Under the pieces are notes generated by a model. The model did not search any database. It was not told where the DNA came from and saw only the letters and a program-made list of their open reading frames with translations. From contig NZ_CP025473.1 of assembly GCF_003957375.1 (NCBI RefSeq), forward strand, positions 1,389,501-1,453,500: a stretch of DNA of 64,000 bases, in the 5' to 3' direction. The translations under genes and the position numbers were made by a program. How positions within the stretch are numbered: the first letter of the stretch is position 1; each line of letters opens with the position of its first letter. The DNA comes from Enterococcus mundtii (GTDB lineage Bacteria > Bacillota > Bacilli > Lactobacillales > Enterococcaceae). Of this stretch, positions 45,141 to 54,037 are shown one piece after another.

Positions 45141-46673
45141 ATGCAAACACAAGAAGCAATAAAAAAGTTTTTATTAAAGAAGAAAAATGTAACAAAGCTT
45201 GAGATTTTCCTTTTTTTAGCGGAGCATCAGTTCTTTATTACTACTCACTACCTAGCAGATTATTTTAAAATGTCTGATTCAAATTTTCTTTTATACCTCC
45301 ATGAAATCGAACAGGATTTTCATTCTTTAAGCTTAAATAGTGTTGAAGTAGTGAAAAACAAGAAATTTATCAAAATTTCTTTGAATGATGATGATCTTGC
45401 GACGTGCTATTACGAATTATTTGGTAAATATTGTTTTGAATCAACTAATTTTCAAATCATCGCTGCTTTACTTCGACAAAAAGTCAACTCAATGGTCACG
45501 ATCAGCCAAATGACAAATTACAGCCCTTCCTATCTCTATTCTAAAATGAAAGCAATCAACCAATTTTTAGCTTTATATGGAATCTCCTTCAAGTTTTCAA
45601 GTAAAGGGAAAAAAATAATCACTGGTAGTGAAGTTCAAATCCAATATTGTTTTCTAGATGTTTATTGGACGATTTTTGCTAATACGTCCCTTCCCTATCA
45701 CAAGGAAGAGCCAAAAAAAATCGATTACACTCTTCATGTCTTCTTCAAGAAAGAGTTATTGGATGGGATGAATGGTGGCGTCTTGGATAAGTTGTATCTT
45801 CTTTTAAAACTTTGCCAGGATAATTTTCCCATGACTTCTTTAGAAAATGTTCAAAAAGAATTAAGTCAGTTTAAGTATATTGATCTTCTAATTGAACCTG
45901 ATGTGGATATTTTAAATCCTGATTTACCGATTTGTCGGGAACAACGAATCCTACTCAATTTATTAGCACGCCTAACGATTTCTCAATTGGATAGTGAAGA
46001 ACAAAGTTTGACGCACTATCAAAGACTGTTAGCGATCGATTTTCCTTATTTGATTTATTCCAAGAACTTAGTCGAAACATTCAGTCAGCATTTCGCTTTA
46101 GAGCTACCTGAAAAACAAAAAAAGTTATATGCACTGTCCTTTACGATCAATAAACTTCACAATACCTTTTTGGATAGCGAACAGCCGAATACACCTTTAC
46201 CAACTTTTTTGCTTTATAAGGATCAGAAAAACTATGAACACTTAAGAAACGTGGTCGCTGAATTTTATGAGAACTTCCGGCAAGAAAATTGGCATTACTT
46301 ACCAGATTTTCTAGAAAAAGAAAATATTTCATGGGTAGTCGAAGAATTACTACATTTCTACGACCGATTCAAAAAGCAACCGCCGATCATTATCGGTGTG
46401 AATCATACGAAAGACTTTTATATCAGCAAAGATTTAATTGTTAAAATTGAACAAATCTTTTCAAAAGAAGCGATCGTCATCCAACGTTACTATATGGAGC
46501 GTTGCGATATCGTCATTAGTGATTGTCCACTAAACCAGCTACCCGAGAGTATCAAAAAGATTTATTTGTTAAACGGCATCGTTCGTCCAGATGATTGGAA
46601 AAAGATGATTGCTCAGTTAGCTACCTATATTTTTGAGATCAAACAAGAACGTGACTACGCTGATTTTGATTGA
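45141..46673 (+). CDS. Mga-like helix-turn-helix transcriptional regulator
   Basis: A 510-residue protein of the Mga/AtxA-like family. Two N-terminal HTH regions are apparent (KLEIFLFLAEHQFFITTHYLADYFKMSDSNFLLYLHEIEQ and VTISQMTNYSPSYLYSKMKAINQFL). A middle PRD-like helical part and a C-terminal IIB-like fold follow (IVIQRYYMERCDIVISDCPL). I start at 45141, after TTGGAGGAATTTCA; a longer frame begins at 45090 without such a site. It is divergent from the LPXTG protein gene, which it may regulate. Such regulators often respond to PTS phosphorylation. Confidence 0.85.
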   Translation: MQTQEAIKKFLLKKKNVTKLEIFLFLAEHQFFITTHYLADYFKMSDSNFLLYLHEIEQDFHSLSLNSVEVVKNKKFIKISLNDDDLATCYYELFGKYCFESTNFQIIAALLRQKVNSMVTISQMTNYSPSYLYSKMKAINQFLALYGISFKFSSKGKKIITGSEVQIQYCFLDVYWTIFANTSLPYHKEEPKKIDYTLHVFFKKELLDGMNGGVLDKLYLLLKLCQDNFPMTSLENVQKELSQFKYIDLLIEPDVDILNPDLPICREQRILLNLLARLTISQLDSEEQSLTHYQRLLAIDFPYLIYSKNLVETFSQHFALELPEKQKKLYALSFTINKLHNTFLDSEQPNTPLPTFLLYKDQKNYEHLRNVVAEFYENFRQENWHYLPDFLEKENISWVVEELLHFYDRFKKQPPIIIGVNHTKDFYISKDLIVKIEQIFSKEAIVIQRYYMERCDIVISDCPLNQLPESIKKIYLLNGIVRPDDWKKMIAQLATYIFEIKQERDYADFD

Positions 46674-46813
46674 TCATCATAGATACAATTTACTCAGTAT
46701 CCTGTAACGTCCTTACTATCTATCCCCTGTTTCCTGAACTTTCATGAGACTTGACACTATAGCTATTCTTTTCGAACAGTTCATTATATAATAATGGAAA
46801 AAGGAGCTTCTTT

Positions 46814-47164
46814 ATGACTGAACATCGAATTTTTACTATGCCCTTTTCTTCTGTCTATCTTCTTTATCTAAAAAAAGCAGAACGAAAAAATCGTACAAAA
46901 GAGGAAGTTGACCAAATCATTTATTGGATGACCGGCTATGAACAAGCTGAATTAGAGGAACAGATCAAACTGGAAAAGGACTTCAAAACTTTCTTTGCTG
47001 AGGCACCGAGATTAAATCCTGATCGTAAATTGATCACTGGAGTCATCTGTGGGGTTAGAGTAGAAAATATTGAAGAGTCATTGATGCAAGAAATTCGTTA
47101 TTTGGATAAGTTGATCGATGAGTTAGCTAAAGGAAAGAATATAGAAAAAATTCTAAGAAAATAA
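46814..47164 (+). CDS. DUF2200 family protein
   Basis: A 116-residue soluble protein. [39 protein letters not shown] and [30 protein letters not shown] match the DUF2200 family as I know it. ATG 46814 follows AAAAAGGAGCTTCTTT. The function of the family is unknown. It stands alone. Confidence 0.85.
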   Translation: MTEHRIFTMPFSSVYLLYLKKAERKNRTKEEVDQIIYWMTGYEQAELEEQIKLEKDFKTFFAEAPRLNPDRKLITGVICGVRVENIEESLMQEIRYLDKLIDELAKGKNIEKILRK

Positions 47165-47233
47165 TGGAATCACTAGTTATTAGTTGGTTTAAGCATCAAT
47201 AACCGTTAAAATAAAAAAAAGGAGGTTATAATA

Positions 47234-47761
47234 ATGTATGAACTTATTCGAAGTAATTTTCAAAGACATGCTATTTTACGAGCAGCGATTTATATCATTG
47301 CTGGTATCGCCATAGTCATCAACCCAACTGCCGTGTTTAATTTTGTCGGCTATCTGATCACTGCTTATTTTGTTTTATTAGGTCTGATCAATTTATTTGA
47401 AGCCTATAAAAACAAGCAAAAAACGGGTGTTTGGGGATTTGGACTTTTCAGTGCAATTGCTTTTCTGGTTTTCGGACTGATCGTGTTCTTATTTGCATCA
47501 GCAATCGTTTCGATCTTGCCAATTCTTTTAGGCTTGATGATTTTAGCAAATGGCGCATTTCAATTGTTCATCAGTTTGAATACAAAATCAAAAGGATGGT
47601 CATTATACAGCGTGATTTTACTGATTGGCGGATTGATTTTACTATTTAATCCATTCCAAAGCTTGATGGTACTTTTCCAAATCTTTGGCGGTATCTTGAT
47701 CTTTATGGGGATTTCTGAAATCATCAACTACTTTAAAGTAAGAAATATGTATGTCAATTGA
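47234..47761 (+). CDS. HdeD/DUF308 family membrane protein
   Basis: A 175-residue protein with six closely spaced hydrophobic segments, as in the HdeD family (DUF308 repeats: AIYIIAGIAIVINPTAVF and LIGGLILLFNPFQSL). In Escherichia coli HdeD contributes to acid resistance, but the role in Gram-positives is unknown. ATG 47234 follows AAGGAGGTTATAATA. Confidence 0.88.
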   Translation: MYELIRSNFQRHAILRAAIYIIAGIAIVINPTAVFNFVGYLITAYFVLLGLINLFEAYKNKQKTGVWGFGLFSAIAFLVFGLIVFLFASAIVSILPILLGLMILANGAFQLFISLNTKSKGWSLYSVILLIGGLILLFNPFQSLMVLFQIFGGILIFMGISEIINYFKVRNMYVN

Positions 47762-47936
47762 TTAGTTATTTAAATTCGAGGTTGGGCTTAATTGCCTAGC
47801 CTTTTTTGTCCTGCGCTTTCATATATCCATACAATGGACGACACTATATAAATAACGTTATTTATGTTATCCTGTGTAGGAGGTCATTTGACACGAATAA
47901 AATAAATTCTTTTTTGAGAAAGGAAGGATGAAAAGA

Positions 47937-49088
47937 ATGGAATTTATAGGTATTCTCTGTTTGATCTTGTTAGCGACAACCATTGGCTCTCACCTTTCAC
48001 GGAGGTTTGGTGTACCTGCGGTGATTGGTCAACTACTCGTTGGCGTCTTGCTTGGTGGTGCTGGTCTGGGATGGGTGCATCCAAATATTCTCGTCCACGA
48101 TTTTTCAGAAATAGGTGTCATTTTATTGATGTTTTTAGCTGGACTGGAAAGCGATCTTTCTCTTTTGAAAAAATACTTTCGACCAGGAATGTTCGTTGCT
48201 TTATTAGGGATCATACTCCCCGTATTATTTGGTTGGTTGACGGGTGAAATTTTCCAAGTCACAAGGAATGAAGCTATTTTCTTTGGAATCATCCTCGCAG
48301 CAACTTCTGTTAGTATCTCTGTTGAGGTATTGAAAGAACTTCATGTAGTCAACACAAAAGAAGGTTCGACTATCTTAGGTGCTTCAGTAGTTGATGACAT
48401 TCTTGTCGTGTTGGTGTTAAGTTTCAGCTTATCATTTTTGACAGGAGAATCTGGTAGCAGCCTCCCTTTACCGCTTCTTTTATTGGAGCAAGTGATCTAC
48501 TTTATTTTTATATTTTTATTAGTCAAATGGATTGCCCCATTTTTGATGTCACTAGCTGGAAAAATCTATGCCAACTCTGCGATTATCATTGTTTCCTTGG
48601 TTTTATGTCTAGGTATGTCCTACATCGCTGATTTGATCGGACTAAGTTCAGTTATTGGTGCATTTTTTGCAGGAATCGCGGTGAGTCAAACATCGGTCAA
48701 AGAAGAAGTGTATCATAATGTCGAGGCATTAGGTTATGCCGTATTTATTCCAGTCTTTTTTGTCAGTGTTGGACTAGAAGTCGATTTCTCTAACTTTGGA
48801 GAACAATTGATTTTTATCTTGATCCTAACGACTGTTGCAGTCATGACTAAACTTGGTGGTGGTTACCTAGGTGCGAAAGTAGCCGGCTTTTCAACGAATA
48901 GTGCCTTTATGGTAGGAGCTGGTATGATCTCACGTGGTGAAATGGCGCTGATCATCTTGCAAATTGGACAACAAAGCCAATTAATCGAAGCAAAATATTA
49001 TTCCCCACTTGTGATCGTAATCTTATTAAGTACCTTGATCTCTCCATTGATTCTTAAATACTTTACTAGAAAAGTGTATCATGGGTGA
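47937..49088 (+). CDS. napA: Sodium/proton antiporter NapA
   Basis: A 383-residue CPA2-family antiporter with about 12 membrane helices. MEFIGILCLILLATTIGSHLSRRFGVPAVIGQLLVGVLLG and LGASVVDDILVVLVLS, with the paired aspartates (VVDD) that bind the ion, are diagnostic. The length agrees with the 383 residues of Enterococcus hirae NapA, and the sequence reads very similarly from memory. I start at 47937, nine bases after AAGGAAGG; the ATG at 47928 directly abuts that site. It exports Na+ using proton entry. Confidence 0.92.
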   Translation: MEFIGILCLILLATTIGSHLSRRFGVPAVIGQLLVGVLLGGAGLGWVHPNILVHDFSEIGVILLMFLAGLESDLSLLKKYFRPGMFVALLGIILPVLFGWLTGEIFQVTRNEAIFFGIILAATSVSISVEVLKELHVVNTKEGSTILGASVVDDILVVLVLSFSLSFLTGESGSSLPLPLLLLEQVIYFIFIFLLVKWIAPFLMSLAGKIYANSAIIIVSLVLCLGMSYIADLIGLSSVIGAFFAGIAVSQTSVKEEVYHNVEALGYAVFIPVFFVSVGLEVDFSNFGEQLIFILILTTVAVMTKLGGGYLGAKVAGFSTNSAFMVGAGMISRGEMALIILQIGQQSQLIEAKYYSPLVIVILLSTLISPLILKYFTRKVYHG

Positions 49089-49101
49089 TTCGTTCTCAGA
49101 T

Positions 49102-49152
49102 AAATAGAGCCTTTCTATTAGATTTCTCGAATCTAATAGAAGAGCTCTATTT
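49102..49152. terminator. Bidirectional terminator between napA and a convergent gene
   Basis: AAATAGAGC...CTATTAGATT pairs with AATCTAATAG...GCTCTATTT around a TCTCG loop, giving a long, nearly continuous stem. It overlaps the 3' end of the convergent small gene. Confidence 0.85.
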
Positions 49153-49441
49153 TTGATCCAATCATATGCTCTTTGCTATCGTTCCATAACTCTTCTGGTG
49201 AGTAATAATCATTTTCATTCAGAACAAGGGTGCCATCTGGTTGAATTTCAATGGTCGATCCTACCCAGGTTGTTTGTGAAGCCAATAAACTATTCTTTCT
49301 CTTGCCATTTTTCATCGAAAAAGCTTCTGCATGTTCTTTTGCTAAATGTGATTTTAAATATCTTGTTTCCCCATTATCAAATTGGATCTTCAATATGCTT
49401 GCTGCCATCTCCGCTTTTACTGCTCTTGGGACATCAGTCAT
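49133..49441 (-). CDS. Conserved-looking hypothetical protein
   Basis: A 102-residue soluble protein with no signal peptide. The central part (ILKIQFDNGETRYLKSHLAKEHAEAF; STIEIQPDGTLVLNENDYYSPEELWNDS) has the look of a small beta-rich domain. ATG 49441 follows TAGGAGGAGATAAG, a perfect ribosome-binding site. No family recognised. It ends inside the shared terminator. Confidence 0.75.
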   Translation of the reverse strand: MTDVPRAVKAEMAASILKIQFDNGETRYLKSHLAKEHAEAFSMKNGKRKNSLLASQTTWVGSTIEIQPDGTLVLNENDYYSPEELWNDSKEHMIGSKIELFY

Positions 49442-49542
49442 CTTATCTCCTCCTAATGTTATTTACACTCGTTTCTATAGACTAGTGTATCACTAGAAAG
49501 TAAAATAACCGATGGTTTTGTATCCGATTTTACACTCTGTGT

Positions 49543-51576
49543 TTATTGGTAAGTTTGATTCAAATACTGCAATAAAGCAGGCGCTCGATTAGTAGCAGAA
49601 TCGCCTTCTTCTCTGTTTTCTAACATGCTGATCACCAAGTAGCCATTTGTTTCAGGATTTATCGCATAAAGGAAACTGTTTTCTTGTCCTTTTTCATCCT
49701 GCTTTTCTTTGATTTCAGCTGTTCCTGTTTTCGCGGCAAGCGGAATTCCTAGAGTAGCTAAAGAATGTGCAGTTCCGTTAGGATCTTGCACAACATCGAC
49801 TAAATCTGGCAAAATCGTTTGGACACTTGATTCACTGATCACATTTTTCTTATTTTTAGTTTCCTGATCCATGACTAATCGTGGATAAACTAAACTGCCA
49901 TTATTTGCAAAAACACTATACATCGCAGCTTGTTGGATTGGATTGATCAACAATTGTCCTTGTCCATAGCCTGTATCTGCCAACAAAATCTCCGAATTGA
50001 ATGAGTCTTCATTTGAGATCTGCGCAGGATTCATTGGGATCGGTAAATCAAGATCTTCACCAAAAATAAATTGATTAAGTCCGTTTCTAAAGGCTTCTTC
50101 CCCCATTTTCAATGTTTCTTGTGCCATATAGATATTATCAGAATAAACTAAAGCATTTTTCAAGTTGACTTGTGGTACGTCACTGACACGTGTCACTTGG
50201 TAAGAACCCCAAGAGCTATCTTTTTGCCACTTCAATCCATTGATCGTTAAGACTTCATCTGGATTCAATGTCCCATTATCTAAGCCGATGGCTGCGGTGA
50301 TCATCTTGAATGTTGAGCCTGGCGCATAACCTGTGGCAAAACGACTGATAAATGGACGATTTGGGTCTTCTTCATATGCTCTGTAATCATCTTGGGAAAT
50401 ACCGTTCGTCATTTTATTTGGGTCATAACTAGGTGAACTGACAAGGGCCAACAAATCTCCAGTTTTAGGAGCTGTCGCCACAGTAGAACCTGGTTTCCCA
50501 TTTAAGCTGTCGAATGCCGTTTTTTGCGCATTGGCGTCGATTGTCAACTGGATATCCTGTCCATTTTTTACTTCATGTTGGAGTAATACAGCTTTTTCAT
50601 TTCCTTCTTCATCTGTGACACTTAATTTCCCACCGTTCGTGCCTCTTAATTCTTTGTCGTAAGCCATTTCTAAACCTGAACGCCCGATTTTTCCTGTACT
50701 ACTCAACTCAGGATTTTTCTCAATGTCTTCTGCGGTGATATCTCCTACGTAGCCAATCAATTGGGCAGCGGCTTCCCCTAACGGATAATAACGACCGTCA
50801 ACTTCTTGGATCGTTGCTCCATTGGGAAGTTCTGGTGTTTCCCCATCAATGATTTTTAAAGGAACAAAGTAATCCGGTTGGACCCAACCTTGAGAAATCG
50901 CCTGTTCTATACTGGCTTCCGTCAAATCGAATGCTTCAGCGATTGCTTTGATATTCGCTGATTTTTCCTCACCCTCACCTAATTTCGCAGGTACGACGCC
51001 TAATTGTTTTAATTTCCCAGTTGTCGCTAACGGCTGTTTATTACGGTCCAAGATTTCGCCACGCGACGCTACATCTGTGCTCAAGCTAACTTTATCTTGC
51101 CCTTCCATTTGCGGAAAAATCAAATTAGGCTGCCAATTGATTTTGGTTTGGTCCCCCTCTTTGGACAGAGTTCCTTCATATGCTAAATCTTTCAATTCAC
51201 CTAACGTCGTATTCATTTTAGCTTTATACGTAAACTCATACGTATCATTCTCTTTTTTTGTCACGGATAAGTCTGAGAGTTTGATCCCTCTGATCTCTGC
51301 TGCACCATAAATATTTTGATATTTTTCTAAAATATCTTGTTCAGTAAGATCACTACCCTTCTCTACTTGAAGTGATTTTACTGCTTCTTCATAATTTTCC
51401 TGATTCAGGGAGTCAATAAATCCTTCAATCGTTTGTTCTCCAGCTTTTACTGCTTGTTGTTCCTGAACGTGTTGATAATAAAAGAAGCCACCACCAGCTG
51501 CCGCAAGTAAGAAGACGATTCCCGCTCCGATATAGATGCCGGTCGATTTTTTCTTTTGTCTGCCACTCCTCTTCAT
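49543..51576 (-). CDS. pbp5: Low-affinity class B penicillin-binding protein PBP5
   Basis: A 677-residue class B transpeptidase of the E. faecium/E. hirae PBP5 type (the E. faecium protein has 678). An N-terminal anchor helix (residues 13-35) is followed by an NTF2-like MecA_N domain (46-155), a dimerisation domain and the transpeptidase. Active-site motifs are STFK (421-424), SDN (479-481) and KTG (616-618). The residue matching E. faecium Met485 is Met484 here, the ancestral state rather than a resistance substitution. It forms cell-wall cross-links when other PBPs are blocked. ATG 51576 follows GAGAGGTATTCAAAAC. Preceded by psr with a terminator between. Confidence 0.96.
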   Translation of the reverse strand: MKRSGRQKKKSTGIYIGAGIVFLLAAAGGGFFYYQHVQEQQAVKAGEQTIEGFIDSLNQENYEEAVKSLQVEKGSDLTEQDILEKYQNIYGAAEIRGIKLSDLSVTKKENDTYEFTYKAKMNTTLGELKDLAYEGTLSKEGDQTKINWQPNLIFPQMEGQDKVSLSTDVASRGEILDRNKQPLATTGKLKQLGVVPAKLGEGEEKSANIKAIAEAFDLTEASIEQAISQGWVQPDYFVPLKIIDGETPELPNGATIQEVDGRYYPLGEAAAQLIGYVGDITAEDIEKNPELSSTGKIGRSGLEMAYDKELRGTNGGKLSVTDEEGNEKAVLLQHEVKNGQDIQLTIDANAQKTAFDSLNGKPGSTVATAPKTGDLLALVSSPSYDPNKMTNGISQDDYRAYEEDPNRPFISRFATGYAPGSTFKMITAAIGLDNGTLNPDEVLTINGLKWQKDSSWGSYQVTRVSDVPQVNLKNALVYSDNIYMAQETLKMGEEAFRNGLNQFIFGEDLDLPIPMNPAQISNEDSFNSEILLADTGYGQGQLLINPIQQAAMYSVFANNGSLVYPRLVMDQETKNKKNVISESSVQTILPDLVDVVQDPNGTAHSLATLGIPLAAKTGTAEIKEKQDEKGQENSFLYAINPETNGYLVISMLENREEGDSATNRAPALLQYLNQTYQ

Positions 51577-51703
51577 GTTTTGAATACCTCTCTTTATTAA
51601 AAATACGAATCAAAGATATTTTAACACATAGAAGAGGAAATAGAACAGCAGCCCAAATGATTCTTAACCAGTACTGTTCTTATATTAACTTTTTTTAATC
51701 AAA

Positions 51704-51734
51704 ATAAACCAGTTCGTTTTAGGAACTGGTTTAT
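51704..51734 (-). terminator. Terminator between psr and pbp5
   Basis: ATAAACCAGTTC pairs perfectly with GAACTGGTTTAT around a seven-base loop, followed on the minus strand by TTTTGATT. It starts nine bases after the psr stop, so psr and pbp5 are largely separate transcripts. Confidence 0.85.
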
Positions 51735-51742
51735 CAATATGG

Positions 51743-52624
51743 TTATTTATCCAAAAAATCGTGTATCGCTTGCTGATTTTTAGTCAAGTCGATTTCCAAG
51801 ACACTACCAGCTGGTGTATTATCATTGAAGTCCCAACTTTTATCAACGGGCACGGACAATGTATTGATTTTCTTCTCGTCATCTAGGAAATCTAACCCAC
51901 AATCTAACAGGACACTTTCCGGTAGATTGGTTTGGATACTGCCTAAAAGTTTGCCGATCGCCTTGGGTAATTTGATGATCGATGTGACATCTTTCAATTG
52001 ACTGGCCACCGCCTCAACGACTTGTTGTTGTCTACGGATCCGTCCAAAATCACCTTCTTCGTCTTCACGAAAACGAGCATATTGCAACAAGGTATTTCCG
52101 TCCATTGCTTGCTTTCCTTTTTTGATAGCTACCCCATCTAAATCCAAATCTTTTTCTGCATCGATCGTTACGCCATCTGGAAACAATTCATCGATACAAT
52201 CAATAAAATCTTGAAAAGTAATACTTGCATAGTAAGGGGTCTCTAATTTGAAATTATCTTGTAAGGTTTGGTTTAATAAGTCGATACCTCCATATGAATA
52301 GGCGGCATTGATCTTATTCATTCCATAACCAGGAATAGAGACGTAAGAATCTCTCATGATAGAAATCAATTTGGCTTGTTTGGTCTTTTGATCATATTGG
52401 GCGACCATCAAAGAATCCGAACGACCATTTTCTTCTTTTGATCGTGCATCAGAACCAATCAATGCTACATTGATGATCGATGGGACATCTTGTGCATTGA
52501 CTTTCTCAACTGTTGCAGATTGTTTCACTGAGGAGAACCCTTGGATAAATTCAAAAGAAAAAAAGCCAATGACCATTGCAAGTACTAACAAGATACTTAA
52601 TATGATTTTCTGAAATGGTTTCAT
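51743..52624 (-). CDS. psr: LytR-CpsA-Psr family protein Psr
   Basis: A 293-residue LCP-family protein. One N-terminal membrane helix (residues 8-28) anchors an extracellular LCP domain with NVALIGSDARSKEENGRSDSLMVAQYDQKTKQAKLISIMRDSYVSIPGYG, which holds the conserved arginines and aspartates binding polyprenyl pyrophosphate. LCP enzymes attach wall glycopolymers to peptidoglycan. Psr was named in E. hirae, next to pbp5, as a supposed repressor of PBP5. ATG 52624 follows AAAGGAAGAGGCAACTGA. An M-box riboswitch lies upstream in the same direction. Confidence 0.93.
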   Translation of the reverse strand: MKPFQKIILSILLVLAMVIGFFSFEFIQGFSSVKQSATVEKVNAQDVPSIINVALIGSDARSKEENGRSDSLMVAQYDQKTKQAKLISIMRDSYVSIPGYGMNKINAAYSYGGIDLLNQTLQDNFKLETPYYASITFQDFIDCIDELFPDGVTIDAEKDLDLDGVAIKKGKQAMDGNTLLQYARFREDEEGDFGRIRRQQQVVEAVASQLKDVTSIIKLPKAIGKLLGSIQTNLPESVLLDCGLDFLDDEKKINTLSVPVDKSWDFNDNTPAGSVLEIDLTKNQQAIHDFLDK

Positions 52625-52708
52625 TCAGTTGCCTCTTCCTTTCAAACTCTTCTACTTGAAACGAGGACCTTTGTCTATTATGATGAATCAAGTAAAGAGT
52701 TTATTCTC

Positions 52709-52843
52709 TTACATGTCTTTGGGTCGATTGAGCTGCAACTCGTCGACCTTTTTTGTTTGTCTCTCTGTTTTATTTCGTTCGGTATTCTTTGGAGTGAGAC
52801 GAATACCTTTATTGATAAAATCAAATAGCTTGTTCCAGCGCAT
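52709..52843 (-). CDS. 44-residue ORF behind the M-box, possible remnant of a Mg2+ transporter gene
   Basis: ATG at 52843, directly after AAGAAAGGGG, encodes MRWNKLFDFINKGIRLTPKN and 24 more residues, then TAA. The phrase LTPKNTER recalls the N-terminus of MgtA-type Mg2+ P-type ATPases, the usual type of gene behind an M-box. If so, the body of the gene has been lost. It could equally be a regulatory leader peptide. The spacing of the Shine-Dalgarno is poor. A longer frame from 52930 covers the terminator and is not credible. Confidence 0.35.
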   Translation of the reverse strand: MRWNKLFDFINKGIRLTPKNTERNKTERQTKKVDELQLNRPKDM

Positions 52844-52904
52844 CCCCTTTCTTGTCCAGACACAAGTTAGGCAAAGCGAGCAAAAAAGGAAAAGAAAGCA
52901 TAAG

Positions 52905-52941
52905 AAAAGGTCAGAAACCTTTTCGAACAAGATTTCTGACC
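52905..52941 (-). terminator. Expression-platform terminator of the M-box
   Basis: GGTCAGAAA pairs with TTTCTGACC, followed on the minus strand by TTTTCTT. It begins about ten bases after the conserved 3' part of the M-box, where a riboswitch-controlled terminator is expected. Confidence 0.8.
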
Positions 52942-53107
52942 TAGCATCATCTCATCGTCCGAGTTTTAGCACTATACAACGTAAAGAACGTATTCTTAGC
53001 TATTGGAAAAAGCCTTAATCCGACAATTCCTGTTTGACCCATTGGCGTCTTTCGACGTTTCTGGGCAATAGCCTATGTTTGTATAGGAGCCTCACCTAAC
53101 AAGGTTA
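52942..53107 (-). ncRNA. M-box (ykoK-type) magnesium riboswitch
   Basis: On the minus strand the conserved blocks of the M-box appear in order: GTTAGGTGAGGCTCC (53100-53086), TGCCCAGAAACGTCGAAAGA then CGCCAATGGGTCAA, and near the 3' end AGTGCTAAAACTC followed by GACGATGAG. CTATACAA near the 5' end pairs with TTGTATAG near the 3' end (P2). The terminator at 52905-52941 follows directly. The M-box binds Mg2+ and switches off downstream transcription when Mg2+ is plentiful. Next genes downstream are a 44-codon ORF and psr. The exact 5' end is approximate. Confidence 0.93.
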
Positions 53108-53273
53108 GTACTTATTTGATTTTCACAAAATTTATCATATTCCTCTTCCCATTGATAATCAATAAAAAAAAGATTAAAATAACTAAATTAAACTTTATTT
53201 AATAAATGTAGAGCTAACGTTTGATTCTTAAATCATTTTTACACTAGAAAAAACTGCGTTATCAGCCGGATAT

Positions 53274-53888
53274 TTATTCCGGACGTAACAAGCGAATGAT
53301 CTCACCTAATTTACCGTAGTCGTTTCCTGCTAAGCGGCTGATTGGTTGTAACTGTTTCGGATCGATATAGCCTGTTTGTTCATCATAAACAGCTTCACTT
53401 ATTTGATAAGTAGAAATTTGCAGTAAAAATAAATCAGCGGTTGTTTCTTGGCCTTTTTTGATCGGCACATGTTGGTATAGTGTCGTTTCAAAGGCAATAC
53501 TTGCTTCATTGATCCTTGGGACGCTGATCGTATCGGATTCGGAAGTAGTGAAAGAGGTCAACGACAATTCACTTTCTTCGTTTGGTAAGCTAGCAGCTGT
53601 CTGATTCGCATCTACAAGTATTCTTTCGTCTAGAACATGGAGCACGGCCTCTTTTGTATCGATAAGATGTTTAGCTGTATCTTTCCACTCTCCATTTTTT
53701 CTTTGGATAGCTAAAGAAAGTATCGGCGGATTGGAACTGACGATATTGAAGTAACTAAATGGTGCTACATTGGTCACTCCTTTTGAAGATCTTGTCGCAA
53801 CCACTGCCACCGGGCGAGGGATAACTGAACCAATCAATAGTTTATAATTTTCTCTTTCTGTTAACTCTGAAGGTACTCGTTTGAACAT
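53274..53888 (-). CDS. Flavin reductase family (DIM6/NTAB) protein
   Basis: A 204-residue FMN-binding split-barrel protein. LIGSVIPRPVAVVATRSSKGVTNVAPFSYFNIVSSNPPILSLAI is the family signature, holding the FMN-contacting SYFN region. Members reduce or bind flavin. The role in this organism is unknown. The start at 53888 has weak support upstream (AGGAAAGCAA). The gene precedes the M-box on the same strand by about 165 bases. Confidence 0.9.
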   Translation of the reverse strand: MFKRVPSELTERENYKLLIGSVIPRPVAVVATRSSKGVTNVAPFSYFNIVSSNPPILSLAIQRKNGEWKDTAKHLIDTKEAVLHVLDERILVDANQTAASLPNEESELSLTSFTTSESDTISVPRINEASIAFETTLYQHVPIKKGQETTADLFLLQISTYQISEAVYDEQTGYIDPKQLQPISRLAGNDYGKLGEIIRLLRPE

Positions 53889-54037
53889 TTGCTTTCCTAC
53901 TTTCTGGTTGAATGATCATTCCTGATGATAGTCATGGTATCGGACAACCTGAAGCATTGTCAACTAAACATTCTTACGATTATTTTTCTTCATACAAAAA
54001 CACGCAGTTCAGTCAAATGCACGGAGTGTGAATTTGA

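Noticed and set aside
52960-52975. GTTTTAGCACTATAC resembling the start of a type II CRISPR repeat
   Set aside because: It is a single occurrence and forms the reverse complement of the M-box 3' block AGTGCTAAAAC.
52629-53018. 129-codon plus-strand frame opposite the M-box region
   Set aside because: It runs antisense to the riboswitch and its terminator, lacks a ribosome-binding site and has skewed, phenylalanine-, serine- and lysine-rich composition.
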